11,513 nt of DNA from an uncultured Methanobrevibacter sp. (GCF_937906425.1 NZ_CALCYR010000107.1:1-11513); one strand, 5' to 3'. Positions 1-6,978 are shown, counted from the first letter of the stretch. Numbers and translations: made by a program. Notes: generated by a model from the letters alone, not told the origin.

Positions 1-53
1 ACATAATATATTATTTGTCAGTCATCTATAATAAAAGTTTGGTAAATTACTAT

Positions 54-122
54 AAAAACTTTTTTTTATTTTTTTTATTTTCTTTAACAATTCATTTAAT
101 ATGAAAAACTTTTTTTTATTTT
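54..122. repeat. Direct repeat, 19 bp, 50-bp period
   Basis: The 19-base string at 54-72 (AAAAACT followed by a T-run, A and more T) recurs without mismatch at 104-122. It is low-complexity, so the match alone is weak evidence, but the mixed AAAAACT start is shared. The other spacers show the same kind of two-copy layout. Confidence 0.55.
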
Positions 123-180
123 ATTTTTTTACTATTTTTTGATTTATTAATTAAAATGTTTCTTCATTATTTTTTTTAAA

Positions 181-270
181 ATATTAAACTATAAATTTTA
201 AATGCTATTTTTGGTTTGAGATATTAAATTATAAATTTTAAATCTTCTTTTGGTTTAACATATTAAACTA
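181..270. repeat. Tandem repeat, about 40-bp period, 2.3 copies
   Basis: Unit 1 (181-220) and unit 2 (221-259) both begin ATATTAAA and share ATAAATTTTAAAT in the middle and TTGGTTT near the end. They differ by a few substitutions and one deleted base. A third partial copy starts at 260 and stops at about 270. The array lies within 140 bp of the 3' end of the flippase gene. Confidence 0.8.
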
Positions 271-317
271 TTTTTTAAAAAAATTATAATGTTAATTTAA
301 TCAATTTTAGCTATAAT

Positions 318-1760
318 CTAATGAAGCAAATCTTTAAATATTGCAATTTCCTTTAATGTTATTCCTTTTAAAATAAACAATAATACGAAATATACAATTA
401 CTCCAACTGCTATGGATATCAAGACATTAAATATTCCAATTGGATGCATAATATAGACAACTGCTCCCATGATTGCTGATGCTAAGATAATCTTTGAAAG
501 TTCTTTAATATTGAATGGAAGTCTCATGACCTTCTTACTGGCTATTGCTGTTACTGTAAATGCAATAATATATGAAATTAATGTAGCTATTGCAGCTCCT
601 AAAATGTTCAGATAAGGTATGAGAAGGATGTTTAAACCTAAATTAACTATAGCAACGATTATCCATAGTTTTCCAAGAATCATTGTGTTTTTCTCAAGAA
701 TCAAAATATTGTTTGTTATTCCATACATTCCCATGAAAATTGCACCTAAGCATACAAATGGAGTTACCATATAACCTCCAAGGGCAATCTCTGGGGTTGT
801 AATGATGTATAGGAGCGGTTTTGAAAGAACGCTCATTCCCACTGCTGCCGGAACTGTAAGGAGCATATAATATTTCATGGAATAGCTAAGGTATTTGTAC
901 ACTTCATTGATATCTCCCTTTTCATAATGTTCTGGTAGCACTGCAGGCAGAAGAACTGCAAATGGGGATAAAAACATAAGTAAAATGCTTCCCAATGCAT
1001 ATCCTGGTGAATAGCATCCAACTGCTACAGATCCTATCAGTATTCCGATGACATACTTGTCACTTGAGTCAACAACCCAACTTGAGATATTGCTTGGAAT
1101 TGTAGGGATTGCAAAGGCAAGCTGTTCCTTTAGATTGGACCATTTTCCAATTCCAATTCCTAAATGTCTTACAATTAAAAATGCCATCATTATAAATACT
1201 GCAGCATATCCTGTTAAAAGACCTAAAACAACTGTTTCAATATTGTATCCTGCATAGGTAAGGTAAATGCTAACGAATACTCCAATATAACTTTGTAAAA
1301 TAAGGAATATTGAATATCTTTTCATTTGTTGGAAAGTTCTAAAGTAACTTATAAGCATCAAGTTCATACATGCAAAGAAAGAGATTGCTGTTGTAATGTA
1401 TAAAACCTGCATGCTTCCATTGAATAGGGCATCTGCTATTGCATTTCCAAAGATAAGGAACAATCCGCAAAGAATAAGTGTTGAAATAAATGTTAGGCTA
1501 ATCATTGGATAGAAAGATTCCTTAATTTTTTCCTTGTCCTTTTCTGCAGACAGGAATCTTACCATTGTGTATGGAAGCCCTAAATTAGCTATGTTTGGAA
1601 CAAGTGCGATTGTAGTGTTTACTTGAGCCCACATCCCATATTCTGCAGTGGTAAATGATTTTGTAATGATCGGGATGAATATGAGACTGCTGAGAGAAAT
1701 TAGGATGTTTGTTAATCCTACAAGCCCTATTCTTTGTATAAATCGCACATAGTCGTTCAT
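318..1760 (-). CDS. Wzx/MATE-like polysaccharide flippase (MOP superfamily)
   Basis: A 480-residue, highly hydrophobic integral membrane protein with about 12-14 predicted membrane segments spread over its whole length, for example about 11-31, 86-105, 150-170, 176-197, 365-385 and 440-465. Length and layout fit the polysaccharide-transporter branch of the MOP superfamily (Wzx), which moves lipid-linked glycans across the membrane. The stretch around residues 230-254 (DSSDKYVIG..., then AVGCYSPGY) matches the family's usual 'D+..ilg..lg...vG.Y' region. The first residues are charged and amphipathic, as is common. The start is ATG at 1758-1760, with AAGTGAT five nt upstream as a partial ribosome binding site. 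It is the last gene of the minus-strand glycan cassette, 132 bp after the glycosyltransferase gene. The likely substrate is the nonulosonate-containing glycan made by its neighbours; that is inferred from context only. Confidence 0.9.
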   Translation of the reverse strand: MNDYVRFIQRIGLVGLTNILISLSSLIFIPIITKSFTTAEYGMWAQVNTTIALVPNIANLGLPYTMVRFLSAEKDKEKIKESFYPMISLTFISTLILCGLFLIFGNAIADALFNGSMQVLYITTAISFFACMNLMLISYFRTFQQMKRYSIFLILQSYIGVFVSIYLTYAGYNIETVVLGLLTGYAAVFIMMAFLIVRHLGIGIGKWSNLKEQLAFAIPTIPSNISSWVVDSSDKYVIGILIGSVAVGCYSPGYALGSILLMFLSPFAVLLPAVLPEHYEKGDINEVYKYLSYSMKYYMLLTVPAAVGMSVLSKPLLYIITTPEIALGGYMVTPFVCLGAIFMGMYGITNNILILEKNTMILGKLWIIVAIVNLGLNILLIPYLNILGAAIATLISYIIAFTVTAIASKKVMRLPFNIKELSKIILASAIMGAVVYIMHPIGIFNVLISIAVGVIVYFVLLFILKGITLKEIAIFKDLLH

Positions 1761-1805
1761 TTAATCACTTTGGTTCTTTGTAAGTAATGAATAATTTTTT
1801 AATTA

Positions 1806-1847
1806 TTTGTAAGTATTATATTATTGTTTGTAAGCATTATATTGATT
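1806..1847. repeat. Tandem repeat, exact 21-bp period, 2 copies
   Basis: TTTGTAAGTATTATATT (from 1806) is followed 21 bp later by TTTGTAAGCATTATATT (from 1827), with one mismatch in these 17 bases. A third TTTGTAAGTA occurs at 1777. The repeat sits in the 132-bp spacer between the glycosyltransferase and flippase genes. On the minus strand it gives ATAATATAAT-like sequence, which could act as a TATA element, but this is not demonstrable from sequence alone. Confidence 0.8.
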
Positions 1848-1892
1848 TTTATTTTAATTTATATTTTTATAATGTTTTTAATTTTTTTAATT

Positions 1893-3491
1893 TTACAATG
1901 ATTTTAAAAAGTCCTTGTTAAAGTTTTTAAAGAAATAATCCTTATTGTACTCTTTAAATATTGTTTTTTCTTCTTCTTTTTCATATATCTCTTCTTTTTC
2001 ATATATCTCTTCTTTTTCTTCTTTCTTCTCTTTTTTCTCTTTCTTTTCTTTATTTTCTTTTTCTTCTGTGATGTAATCCAGTAATTCTTCGCTGTTTTTG
2101 ACTTTTTTAACTATGTCCTTTTCAATAAGGTCCTCAAGATATTCGATTCCCGGAACGTCTATTATGAAAGTTCTGCAATTGAATGCAAGGCCTTCATAGA
2201 TTGCTGTTGAAAATGCTCCAATTTGATAATTGCTTCTTGCAAATAGTTCATATAAGGGAACTCTATTGTTGTCTATTACTTTAAAGTTGTCAAATTCATT
2301 TGTTGCCCTATTTAAGTATTCATAGTTCTCCTTCCAGTTTTCATATTCTCCCGGATGGAGTTTGTAAATAATCTTATAAGTATTGTTTGAGTCATTTTGG
2401 TCTTTATTTTTATTTTTATTTTTATTTTCTATCCTTTCTGCTAATTCATAAGCCATTTTTGAAAGGTATTTTCCAATGACTCCCTGTGAAATGAAAAGAA
2501 TCTCATTTTTGTCTTTTTCATTATTTGAAATTTCCAAAAACTCTCTGGAGTTTTCCTCAAAGTAAGGAAATCCTATTGGAATGATTTTCTCTTTTTCTAT
2601 TGGAAAATAGCTTGAACCTTTCCAGTAGTCACCAAAACTCAGTATTTTGTCTGGAAAATATTCAATTTCTTTTATTTCATTATTTGATTTTCTTGTATTT
2701 TCGGGATAGCTGTATCCCAAATGATAGGGGCTTATTGTTCCATGCTGAAGTTCAATGATTTCAACATTGGATTTTTTACATGCTGCCACTAATGCCTTGT
2801 TTTCATATGCAACTACAAGAAAAAGGAATTTCGGCTTTTTAATTTCCAATAATTCAATGTATTTTTTGTATTCATACTGAAAATTAAGAATGTGATCTTC
2901 AATAATTCTAAAAAGGTCTATTTCAATGGAAAAAATTGATGCTAATTCATTTTTTATTTTCTCTATAAACTCTCTTTCATCATCTGTAAAATTCAATTTT
3001 CCTCTATTTCTTGTTTTATGAATAAATGAGCCTAAAAGAATTCTGTCATTGAATTTAACATGATTTTCCTTGATGTTTTCCTTATTTCTAAAGTGCTGAT
3101 TTAAGTAAGGTGCTTCTATTGTCTCAAAGGATAGCTTATTTTCATTCAGTATGCCCTTTAAAAAATAACTGTATATGTCCTGATATTCATTTTGAAAGAG
3201 AACCTTTCTCGGATGGTCGAAAATTAAAACATCTGCCTTTGATTTATTGCTTAAGGGATTGCTTAATAGGCTGTTTTTTATAAATGGCAGAAATGATTTA
3301 ATTTTATCAGATAAGCTAAGGCTTGACTGTTGTGCAGATTCAAAAATATTTAGTTTACGGGTTATTTCGTAATATAAATACATTCTAATAAGTTGCCAAG
3401 GGTAGCAATCTTGAATTTCCTTATGATTCAATTCATATTTCTCTTCAAGCTGCCATATCTTTTGGCAAATCTCATTTACTGTAAAAGTCAT
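1893..3491 (-). CDS. Putative HP-motif GT-B glycosyltransferase of surface glycan assembly
   Basis: A 532-residue soluble-looking protein without a signal peptide or clear membrane segments. I do not recognise it as a named enzyme. Visible features: an early strand ADVLIFDHPRKV (86-97); ELQHGTISPYHLGYSYP (247-263) with a QHG core; a strand FISQG (333-337); KLHPGEY (377-383), which resembles the HP motif of capsule, polysialyl- and glycerophosphate transferases; and GAFSTAIYEGLAF (425-437), which resembles the 'S...E' donor-binding end of GT-B enzymes. It lies between NeuB and the flippase, so transfer of a CMP-activated nonulosonic acid is a reasonable guess but not proven. Two low-complexity inserts are odd: an Asn/Lys run (356-363) and a Glu/Lys tail with a repeated EEIYEK (about 477-508). 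Both come from in-frame DNA repeats. The start is ATG at 3489-3491 with AAGGA upstream. Confidence 0.6.
   Translation of the reverse strand: MTFTVNEICQKIWQLEEKYELNHKEIQDCYPWQLIRMYLYYEITRKLNIFESAQQSSLSLSDKIKSFLPFIKNSLLSNPLSNKSKADVLIFDHPRKVLFQNEYQDIYSYFLKGILNENKLSFETIEAPYLNQHFRNKENIKENHVKFNDRILLGSFIHKTRNRGKLNFTDDEREFIEKIKNELASIFSIEIDLFRIIEDHILNFQYEYKKYIELLEIKKPKFLFLVVAYENKALVAACKKSNVEIIELQHGTISPYHLGYSYPENTRKSNNEIKEIEYFPDKILSFGDYWKGSSYFPIEKEKIIPIGFPYFEENSREFLEISNNEKDKNEILFISQGVIGKYLSKMAYELAERIENKNKNKNKDQNDSNNTYKIIYKLHPGEYENWKENYEYLNRATNEFDNFKVIDNNRVPLYELFARSNYQIGAFSTAIYEGLAFNCRTFIIDVPGIEYLEDLIEKDIVKKVKNSEELLDYITEEKENKEKKEKKEKKEEKEEIYEKEEIYEKEEEKTIFKEYNKDYFFKNFNKDFLKSL
1975..2018. repeat. 18-bp in-frame tandem repeat inside the glycosyltransferase gene
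   Basis: Two perfect 18-bp units (1975-1992 and 1993-2010) and the first 8 bases of a third encode repeated EEIYEK on the minus strand. The unit is a multiple of three, so copy-number change would lengthen or shorten the acidic/basic tail without a frameshift. Confidence 0.9.
2403..2428. repeat. Hexanucleotide microsatellite (TTTATT)4 inside the glycosyltransferase gene
   Basis: Four perfect TTTATT units plus two bases encode the alternating Asn-Lys run at about residues 356-363. This falls in a loop between the FISQG strand and the KLHP motif. It is in frame, so slippage would alter only the loop length. Confidence 0.9.
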
Positions 3492-3500
3492 GTTTTACGT

Positions 3501-3514
3501 CCTTAGCTATTTTT
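3501..3514 (-). promoter_or_regulatory. Leader element with ribosome binding site, glycosyltransferase gene
   Basis: On the minus strand this reads AAAAATAGCTAAGG, ending 9 nt before the ATG. Nearly the same string (with one more A) lies 8 nt before the ATG of the fused cytidylyltransferase gene (6613-6627). The AAGG part is the probable Shine-Dalgarno core. The upstream AAAAATAGCTA match exceeds what an SD requires. Confidence 0.5.
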
Positions 3515-3540
3515 TTTGTTTTTTGATTAATTTTTAATTA

Positions 3541-3558
3541 AAATTTTTCAAATTTTTC
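3541..3558. repeat. 9-bp tandem duplication in the neuB-glycosyltransferase spacer
   Basis: AAATTTTTC occurs twice head to tail (3541-3549 and 3550-3558). It is short and AT-rich. It is recorded because every other long spacer also carries a duplication. Confidence 0.6.
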
Positions 3559-3603
3559 ATAGGTTTATTTTATCTATATTTTGATTTTAATTTATTGCTT
3601 TTT

Positions 3604-3631
3604 AAAAAATAAAATTAATGATTTAATCATT
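3604..3631 (-). terminator. Possible weak terminator or processing site after the nonulosonate synthase gene
   Basis: The palindrome AATGATTTAATCATT (3617-3631) has 7-bp arms around one central base and overlaps the neuB-like stop codon (3627-3629). On the minus strand it is followed by AATTTTATTTTTT, a U-rich tract of the kind archaeal RNA polymerase terminates at. In RNA only about five pairs could form, so it may be partial. Downstream genes point the same way and may still be reached by read-through. Confidence 0.35.
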
Positions 3632-4697
3632 CCAGATATTTGTATTGGATTAATTCGTCTTCTGGAATGTCTGTTTTAGCCTTTTTGCCAATTATCTTAG
3701 AGATTTCGCTTGGTGAAACTCCAGTTCCAGGTCTTTTAAATGTAAGCATATCCTCTGTGATTTCCATTCCCTCTTTTATTTGGACATTTGCAACTATTGA
3801 ACGCCTTGCCTGTTTTCTTGATTCACTTTCACATGGGAGCGGAACCTTATTGTATTGTCCATTGATGGTTTTGATAAGCTCTATGTTTTTATTGAACCTT
3901 CTGATGTCTTCTGGATCCATTCCATGATAATGGTCATTTCCCTGAAGTGTCTTGTCTAGTGTGTAATGCTTTTCAAGGATTGTAGCTCCATAAAGATAGG
4001 CTGTTGTCAGAATCAACATGTTTTCATCAGGTTTGGTATGATCTGAATATCCTATTTCATAATCAGGATACAAGTCCTTAAGATGCTTTATCATAAGAAG
4101 GTTTGCATCCTCATTTGCTGTTGGATAGGAGAGTACACAATGCATAATTCCTATTCCCGCTTCTTTATTTTTATATTTGTCATTGGACTCTTCTATTGTG
4201 TCTATTGCAAGTTTTATCTCCTCAAGATTTGAGGCTCCTGTTGAAATGATGATGTCTTTTCCCTTTTCAGCAATCTTTTTTATGAATGGAATATTTGTCA
4301 AATCTGAGGATGAAATTTTATAAACATCCATAAATTCATCAAGATAATCAATTGAATCAAAATCAAAAGGTGTAGATAGGAACAATATTCCTATTTCATT
4401 ACAGTAATCTGCTATTTCTCTGTATTCCGCTTCTCCAAAGGAATCGAATTTCTTGAATAGTTCATATTGGGATTGTGTTGGTTCTTCATTTGTATCCCAA
4501 TAGGCTGGAGAGTTTTTAGAAGCTATTGTATTTGCTTTATATGATTGAAATTTGACTGCATTACATCCTGCATCTTTAGCTTCCTTAACCATTAATTTAG
4601 CAGCTTCCATATTTGAAATCTTTTCTTTTTTAGCTATGTCGTAGTAGTTTACTCCAATTTCAGCTATTAAAAATGGTTCCTCATCGAATATGCTCAT
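3627..4697 (-). CDS. neuB: NeuB-family nonulosonate (sialic/legionaminic/pseudaminic-type) synthase
   Basis: Condenses phosphoenolpyruvate with a six-carbon amino-sugar to give a nine-carbon nonulosonic acid, in the cytoplasm. The N-terminal TIM barrel (about 1-285) shows IAEIGVN (11-17), VKFQ (48-51), STPFD (108-112), GYSDHT (216-221), EKHYTLDK (242-249) and GNDHYHGMDP (253-262). By family knowledge, the metal-binding histidines should be His220 and His244. A C-terminal SAF (antifreeze-like) domain follows (about 295-356, with RRSIVAN and RPGTG), which in this family caps the partner subunit's active site. At 356 residues it is full length. The usual 'NHNG' after EIG is NYYD here, a variant I associate with archaeal and clostridial members. 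The start is ATG at 4695-4697, preceded by a strong AAAGGTGA. The N-terminal motif is closer to NeuB/LegI than to PseI, but the exact substrate cannot be read from sequence. Confidence 0.9.
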   Translation of the reverse strand: MSIFDEEPFLIAEIGVNYYDIAKKEKISNMEAAKLMVKEAKDAGCNAVKFQSYKANTIASKNSPAYWDTNEEPTQSQYELFKKFDSFGEAEYREIADYCNEIGILFLSTPFDFDSIDYLDEFMDVYKISSSDLTNIPFIKKIAEKGKDIIISTGASNLEEIKLAIDTIEESNDKYKNKEAGIGIMHCVLSYPTANEDANLLMIKHLKDLYPDYEIGYSDHTKPDENMLILTTAYLYGATILEKHYTLDKTLQGNDHYHGMDPEDIRRFNKNIELIKTINGQYNKVPLPCESESRKQARRSIVANVQIKEGMEITEDMLTFKRPGTGVSPSEISKIIGKKAKTDIPEDELIQYKYLE

Positions 4698-4701
4698 TAT
4701 T

Positions 4702-4709
4702 TCACCTTT
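4702..4709 (-). promoter_or_regulatory. Strong Shine-Dalgarno of the nonulosonate synthase gene
   Basis: AAAGGTGA on the minus strand is complementary to the archaeal 16S 3' end (AUCACCUCC). It lies four nt upstream of the ATG at 4695-4697. It is the best ribosome binding site of the cassette and fixes the start. Confidence 0.8.
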
Positions 4710-4770
4710 ATTTGAATGTACTTGTAATAATCCTTATTTAATTAATTTTCTAAATAATTAAGTTTTGTTT

Positions 4771-4855
4771 TTTGTGTTTATTTATTTTTAAGGGTTTTAT
4801 TTTGTTTTTTTTGTTAAGTTTTTTTGTGTTTATTTATTTTTAAGGGTTTTATTTT
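4771..4855. repeat. 33-bp perfect direct repeat, 52-bp period, upstream of neuB
   Basis: The 33 bases at 4771-4803 (starting TTTGTGTTTATTTA, containing TTTTTAAGGGTTTTA) recur exactly at 4823-4855. A weaker third version begins at 4861 and runs into the 3' end of the fused cytidylyltransferase gene, where GTTTATTTTAATTTTAAG includes the stop codon (TTA on the plus strand, 4874-4876). This suggests the repeat began as a copy of that gene's tail. Confidence 0.85.
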
Positions 4856-4873
4856 TTTGAGTTTATTTTAATT

Positions 4874-6604
4874 TTAAGACTCTAAATTATTTTGTTCTGC
4901 TTTCCATTCATTATAACCTTTTTTAATTAACTTTTTAATGTTGTCAAAGCCATGTTTTAGGTCTACTTCACCCATCCGCCTATTCATTTCACATCTTAAT
5001 TCATAATTGTCTATTGTAGTTTCAAAACTTTCAATTATCTCTTCCTTGCTTATATCTTTTCCAAGACCTAAATTAATAAATCCATGTTCTATATTTCCAA
5101 AAATATGGCTTAATTCTCTTTGGTTTTGACAAAGGCATATGCATGGGACTCCAAGTGATGCTATTTCATACATTGTTCTTCCTGCAGATGTGAATATTAA
5201 ATCAGCATCATGCATGTGTTCGCTCATGTTTTTCACGTTTTCATAGATTTCTATTCTGTCATTGTCCTTGTATTTTTCCTGTATTCCTTTTTTATTTGAA
5301 TATCCAAGTCCTAAAATGATTTCTATATCATTTTCATACTTGCTTTCAAGGATTGCTTCAAGAACTTTTTCGGTAAGATTATTAGGATCTGTTCCTCCAA
5401 ATGTAAGAAGAACCTTGTTTACATCATTTCTTATTTCCTTGAATTCCTGATAATAGAATTCATCCTTTAGAATATAATACTTATGTCCTGAATAAAGGTT
5501 TTTAAGAGGTATCTTATGTTCATAAAGTGCATCAAAGATTAAATGGGCGTATTTTACTCCTCCTCCAACATCCTCAAAGTCAACAATGTAAAATCCCTTG
5601 TCCCTAAGGGTTTTTGTGTATTTGGAATTGGTATTTAGAATGTCATTTATGATAATGTCCGGATTGTATTCGACTATCTTTTCAATAATCTCCTCTTTTC
5701 CCTTTTCATCAGCATCCTTGCCATTTCCTTTATCTGTATTGTGAGTTATGAAGGGATAATTGTTGTGTTTTACAATTTCAATTCCCAATGGCTTTGCCTC
5801 ATCCAGAAGGAATATTACCTCATGGTTTACAAGTTTGGATGCAATTGATAATCCTCTGTAGATATGGCCTGTCCCTATTTCATGGGAGGCATCTGCCTTT
5901 ATCAGGATTTTCTTTTTATTCAGGATTCTTTCAGCAACCCACCAGTCTTCGTAGTTGTCTATATCTATGCTTTCCTGTTTTGATATTTCAATAAGTCCAA
6001 TATTTTCTCCAAGTCTTGTATTTTCCTTGATAAATTCTCTTTTACTTGCAAAGATACTTCCTGTTTCCTTATATGCCTTTGGAAGATATTGTCTATTTAA
6101 CCTTTCCTTGTATAATGGATAATATTTTCTAATCTCCTCATCATAGCCCCAACTTAAGTGTCTGTCATCAACAACACTGATTATGGTGTCATAATATTCC
6201 TTTTCATCATTCGGGTTTAATAATTTTTCAATAGCCAAATCCAGGGTTTTTGTCTTAAGAAGTGGGGAGGTTGGTTGAACGGTAATTACAATATCATATT
6301 TTTCACATGTTCTTTTTTCCTTTTGAATTGTTGCATCATAGATTACAGGATCAAGTGGGATTGAGTCTTCTGCAAGTTTTCCATCCCTTTTGATTGTTTG
6401 CGCTCCAAATTTCTCTGCAATGAATTTTATTTCATTGTCATCTGTTGTAACGACTATATCATCCACATAATCTGAAGCCTGTGCCATTTCAATTGTATGT
6501 GCAATCAATGGCTTTTTACCAAGTAATCTTATGTTTTTACGCGGAATTCCTTTAGAACCTCCTCTTGCAGGAATAACTACTAAAATTTTATTGTTTTTAT
6601 ACAT
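4874..6604 (-). CDS. Bifunctional CMP-nonulosonate synthetase / PseG-like UDP-sugar hydrolase
   Basis: A 576-residue fusion. Residues about 1-229 are a CMP-NeuAc/legionaminate/pseudaminate cytidylyltransferase: IPARGGSKGIPRKN (11-24, the CTP-binding loop), QPTSPL (110-115), SVVDDRH (143-149), NRQYLP (170-175), ETGSIFA (180-186) and IDIDNYEDW (213-221). Residues about 232-565 resemble PseG, the GT-B-fold hydrolase that frees the 2,4-diacetamido sugar from UDP: GTGHIYRG (244-251, with His247 at the position of the PseG catalytic histidine), FGGTDP (402-407) and AGRTMYE (474-480). One chain would thus carry out the steps just before and just after the NeuB reaction encoded downstream. A PseG-like domain hints at a pseudaminic-type precursor, but the family also has relatives of other function. 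The start is ATG at 6602-6604 with AAAGG upstream. It is the first gene of the cassette, 176 bp before neuB and divergent from hypD. Confidence 0.88.
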   Translation of the reverse strand: MYKNNKILVVIPARGGSKGIPRKNIRLLGKKPLIAHTIEMAQASDYVDDIVVTTDDNEIKFIAEKFGAQTIKRDGKLAEDSIPLDPVIYDATIQKEKRTCEKYDIVITVQPTSPLLKTKTLDLAIEKLLNPNDEKEYYDTIISVVDDRHLSWGYDEEIRKYYPLYKERLNRQYLPKAYKETGSIFASKREFIKENTRLGENIGLIEISKQESIDIDNYEDWWVAERILNKKKILIKADASHEIGTGHIYRGLSIASKLVNHEVIFLLDEAKPLGIEIVKHNNYPFITHNTDKGNGKDADEKGKEEIIEKIVEYNPDIIINDILNTNSKYTKTLRDKGFYIVDFEDVGGGVKYAHLIFDALYEHKIPLKNLYSGHKYYILKDEFYYQEFKEIRNDVNKVLLTFGGTDPNNLTEKVLEAILESKYENDIEIILGLGYSNKKGIQEKYKDNDRIEIYENVKNMSEHMHDADLIFTSAGRTMYEIASLGVPCICLCQNQRELSHIFGNIEHGFINLGLGKDISKEEIIESFETTIDNYELRCEMNRRMGEVDLKHGFDNIKKLIKKGYNEWKAEQNNLES

Positions 6605-6612
6605 TTTAAGAC

Positions 6613-6627
6613 CCTTTAGCTATTTTT
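6613..6627 (-). promoter_or_regulatory. Leader element with ribosome binding site, cytidylyltransferase gene
   Basis: On the minus strand this reads AAAAATAGCTAAAGG, ending 8 nt before the ATG. It matches the leader of the glycosyltransferase gene (3501-3514) except for one extra A. AAAGG is the probable ribosome binding core. Confidence 0.5.
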
Positions 6628-6660
6628 GAAAGATATGAATTATGAATTTAAATTATTTTT

Positions 6661-6667
6661 CTATAAA
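6661..6667 (-). promoter_or_regulatory. Candidate TATA box of the glycan cassette
   Basis: TTTATAG on the minus strand is about 57 nt upstream of the first ATG of the cassette. A start site about 25 nt downstream would leave a leader of roughly 30 nt. AT-rich alternatives such as AATATAAAAA (around 6671-6684) are equally possible, so this is tentative. Confidence 0.25.
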
Positions 6668-6704
6668 TAATATTTTTTTATATTCATTTGATGAATAAAA
6701 AATG

Positions 6705-6800
6705 AAAATTTATTATCCGGATTCTATTTTATAGAAAAATTTCTTATTTTGATTTTTATTTTTTAAAAAAATTTATTATCTTGATTCTATTTTATAAAAA
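6705..6800. repeat. 33-bp imperfect direct repeat, 63-bp period, in the divergent promoter region
   Basis: The bases at 6705-6737 (AAAATTTATTATCCGGATTC, continuing through TATTTTATA) recur at 6768-6800 with three substitutions: CCGG becomes CTTG and TATAG becomes TATAA. The CCGG is the most GC-rich spot in the spacer. Confidence 0.8.
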
Positions 6801-6970
6801 AAATAAAAAAAATGTTTCATGATTAAAAAATATTATTAATTATAACAAACTAATAATAGTATATTGTTAATTAATATTAAGTTTTATTAATAATGGAATA
6901 ATAAAAATTTAAATTTCTTTTTCCTTTATAATGGTTTTATATTGGTTTTGGGAAGATTTATTTAATTGAA

Positions 6971-6978
6971 TTATAAAA
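6971..6978 (+). promoter_or_regulatory. Candidate TATA box of hypD
   Basis: TTATAAAA lies about 50 nt before the hypD ATG. Initiation 25 nt downstream would give a leader of about 25-30 nt. A second TATA-like string (around 6994-7003) would place the start too close to the ATG. Background AT-richness keeps confidence low. Confidence 0.25.

Larger units (their letters stand above)
1..317. other. Gene-free AT-rich spacer downstream of the flippase gene
   Basis: No credible coding region is visible on either strand. The stretch is almost pure A+T, with T-runs mostly on the plus strand. It contains two separate repeat sets, listed on their own (54-122 and 181-270). A run of seven A at 277-283 reads as a U7 tract on the minus strand, about 35 nt after the flippase stop. 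It could be a weak archaeal-type terminator, but the surrounding composition makes this uncertain. The left edge of the window cuts whatever lies beyond. Confidence 0.6.

Noticed and set aside
181..270. Repeat array considered as a CRISPR remnant (also 4771-4855 and 11418-11484)
   Set aside because: Copies are directly adjacent or separated by very short gaps, there are no unique spacers of regular size, copy number is two to three and no cas genes are near. These are tandem duplications.
1893..3491. Glycosyltransferase gene considered frameshifted or artefactual because of its low-complexity segments
   Set aside because: The frame is open throughout, conserved-looking motifs lie on both sides of the Asn/Lys run, and the repeats are in multiples of three.
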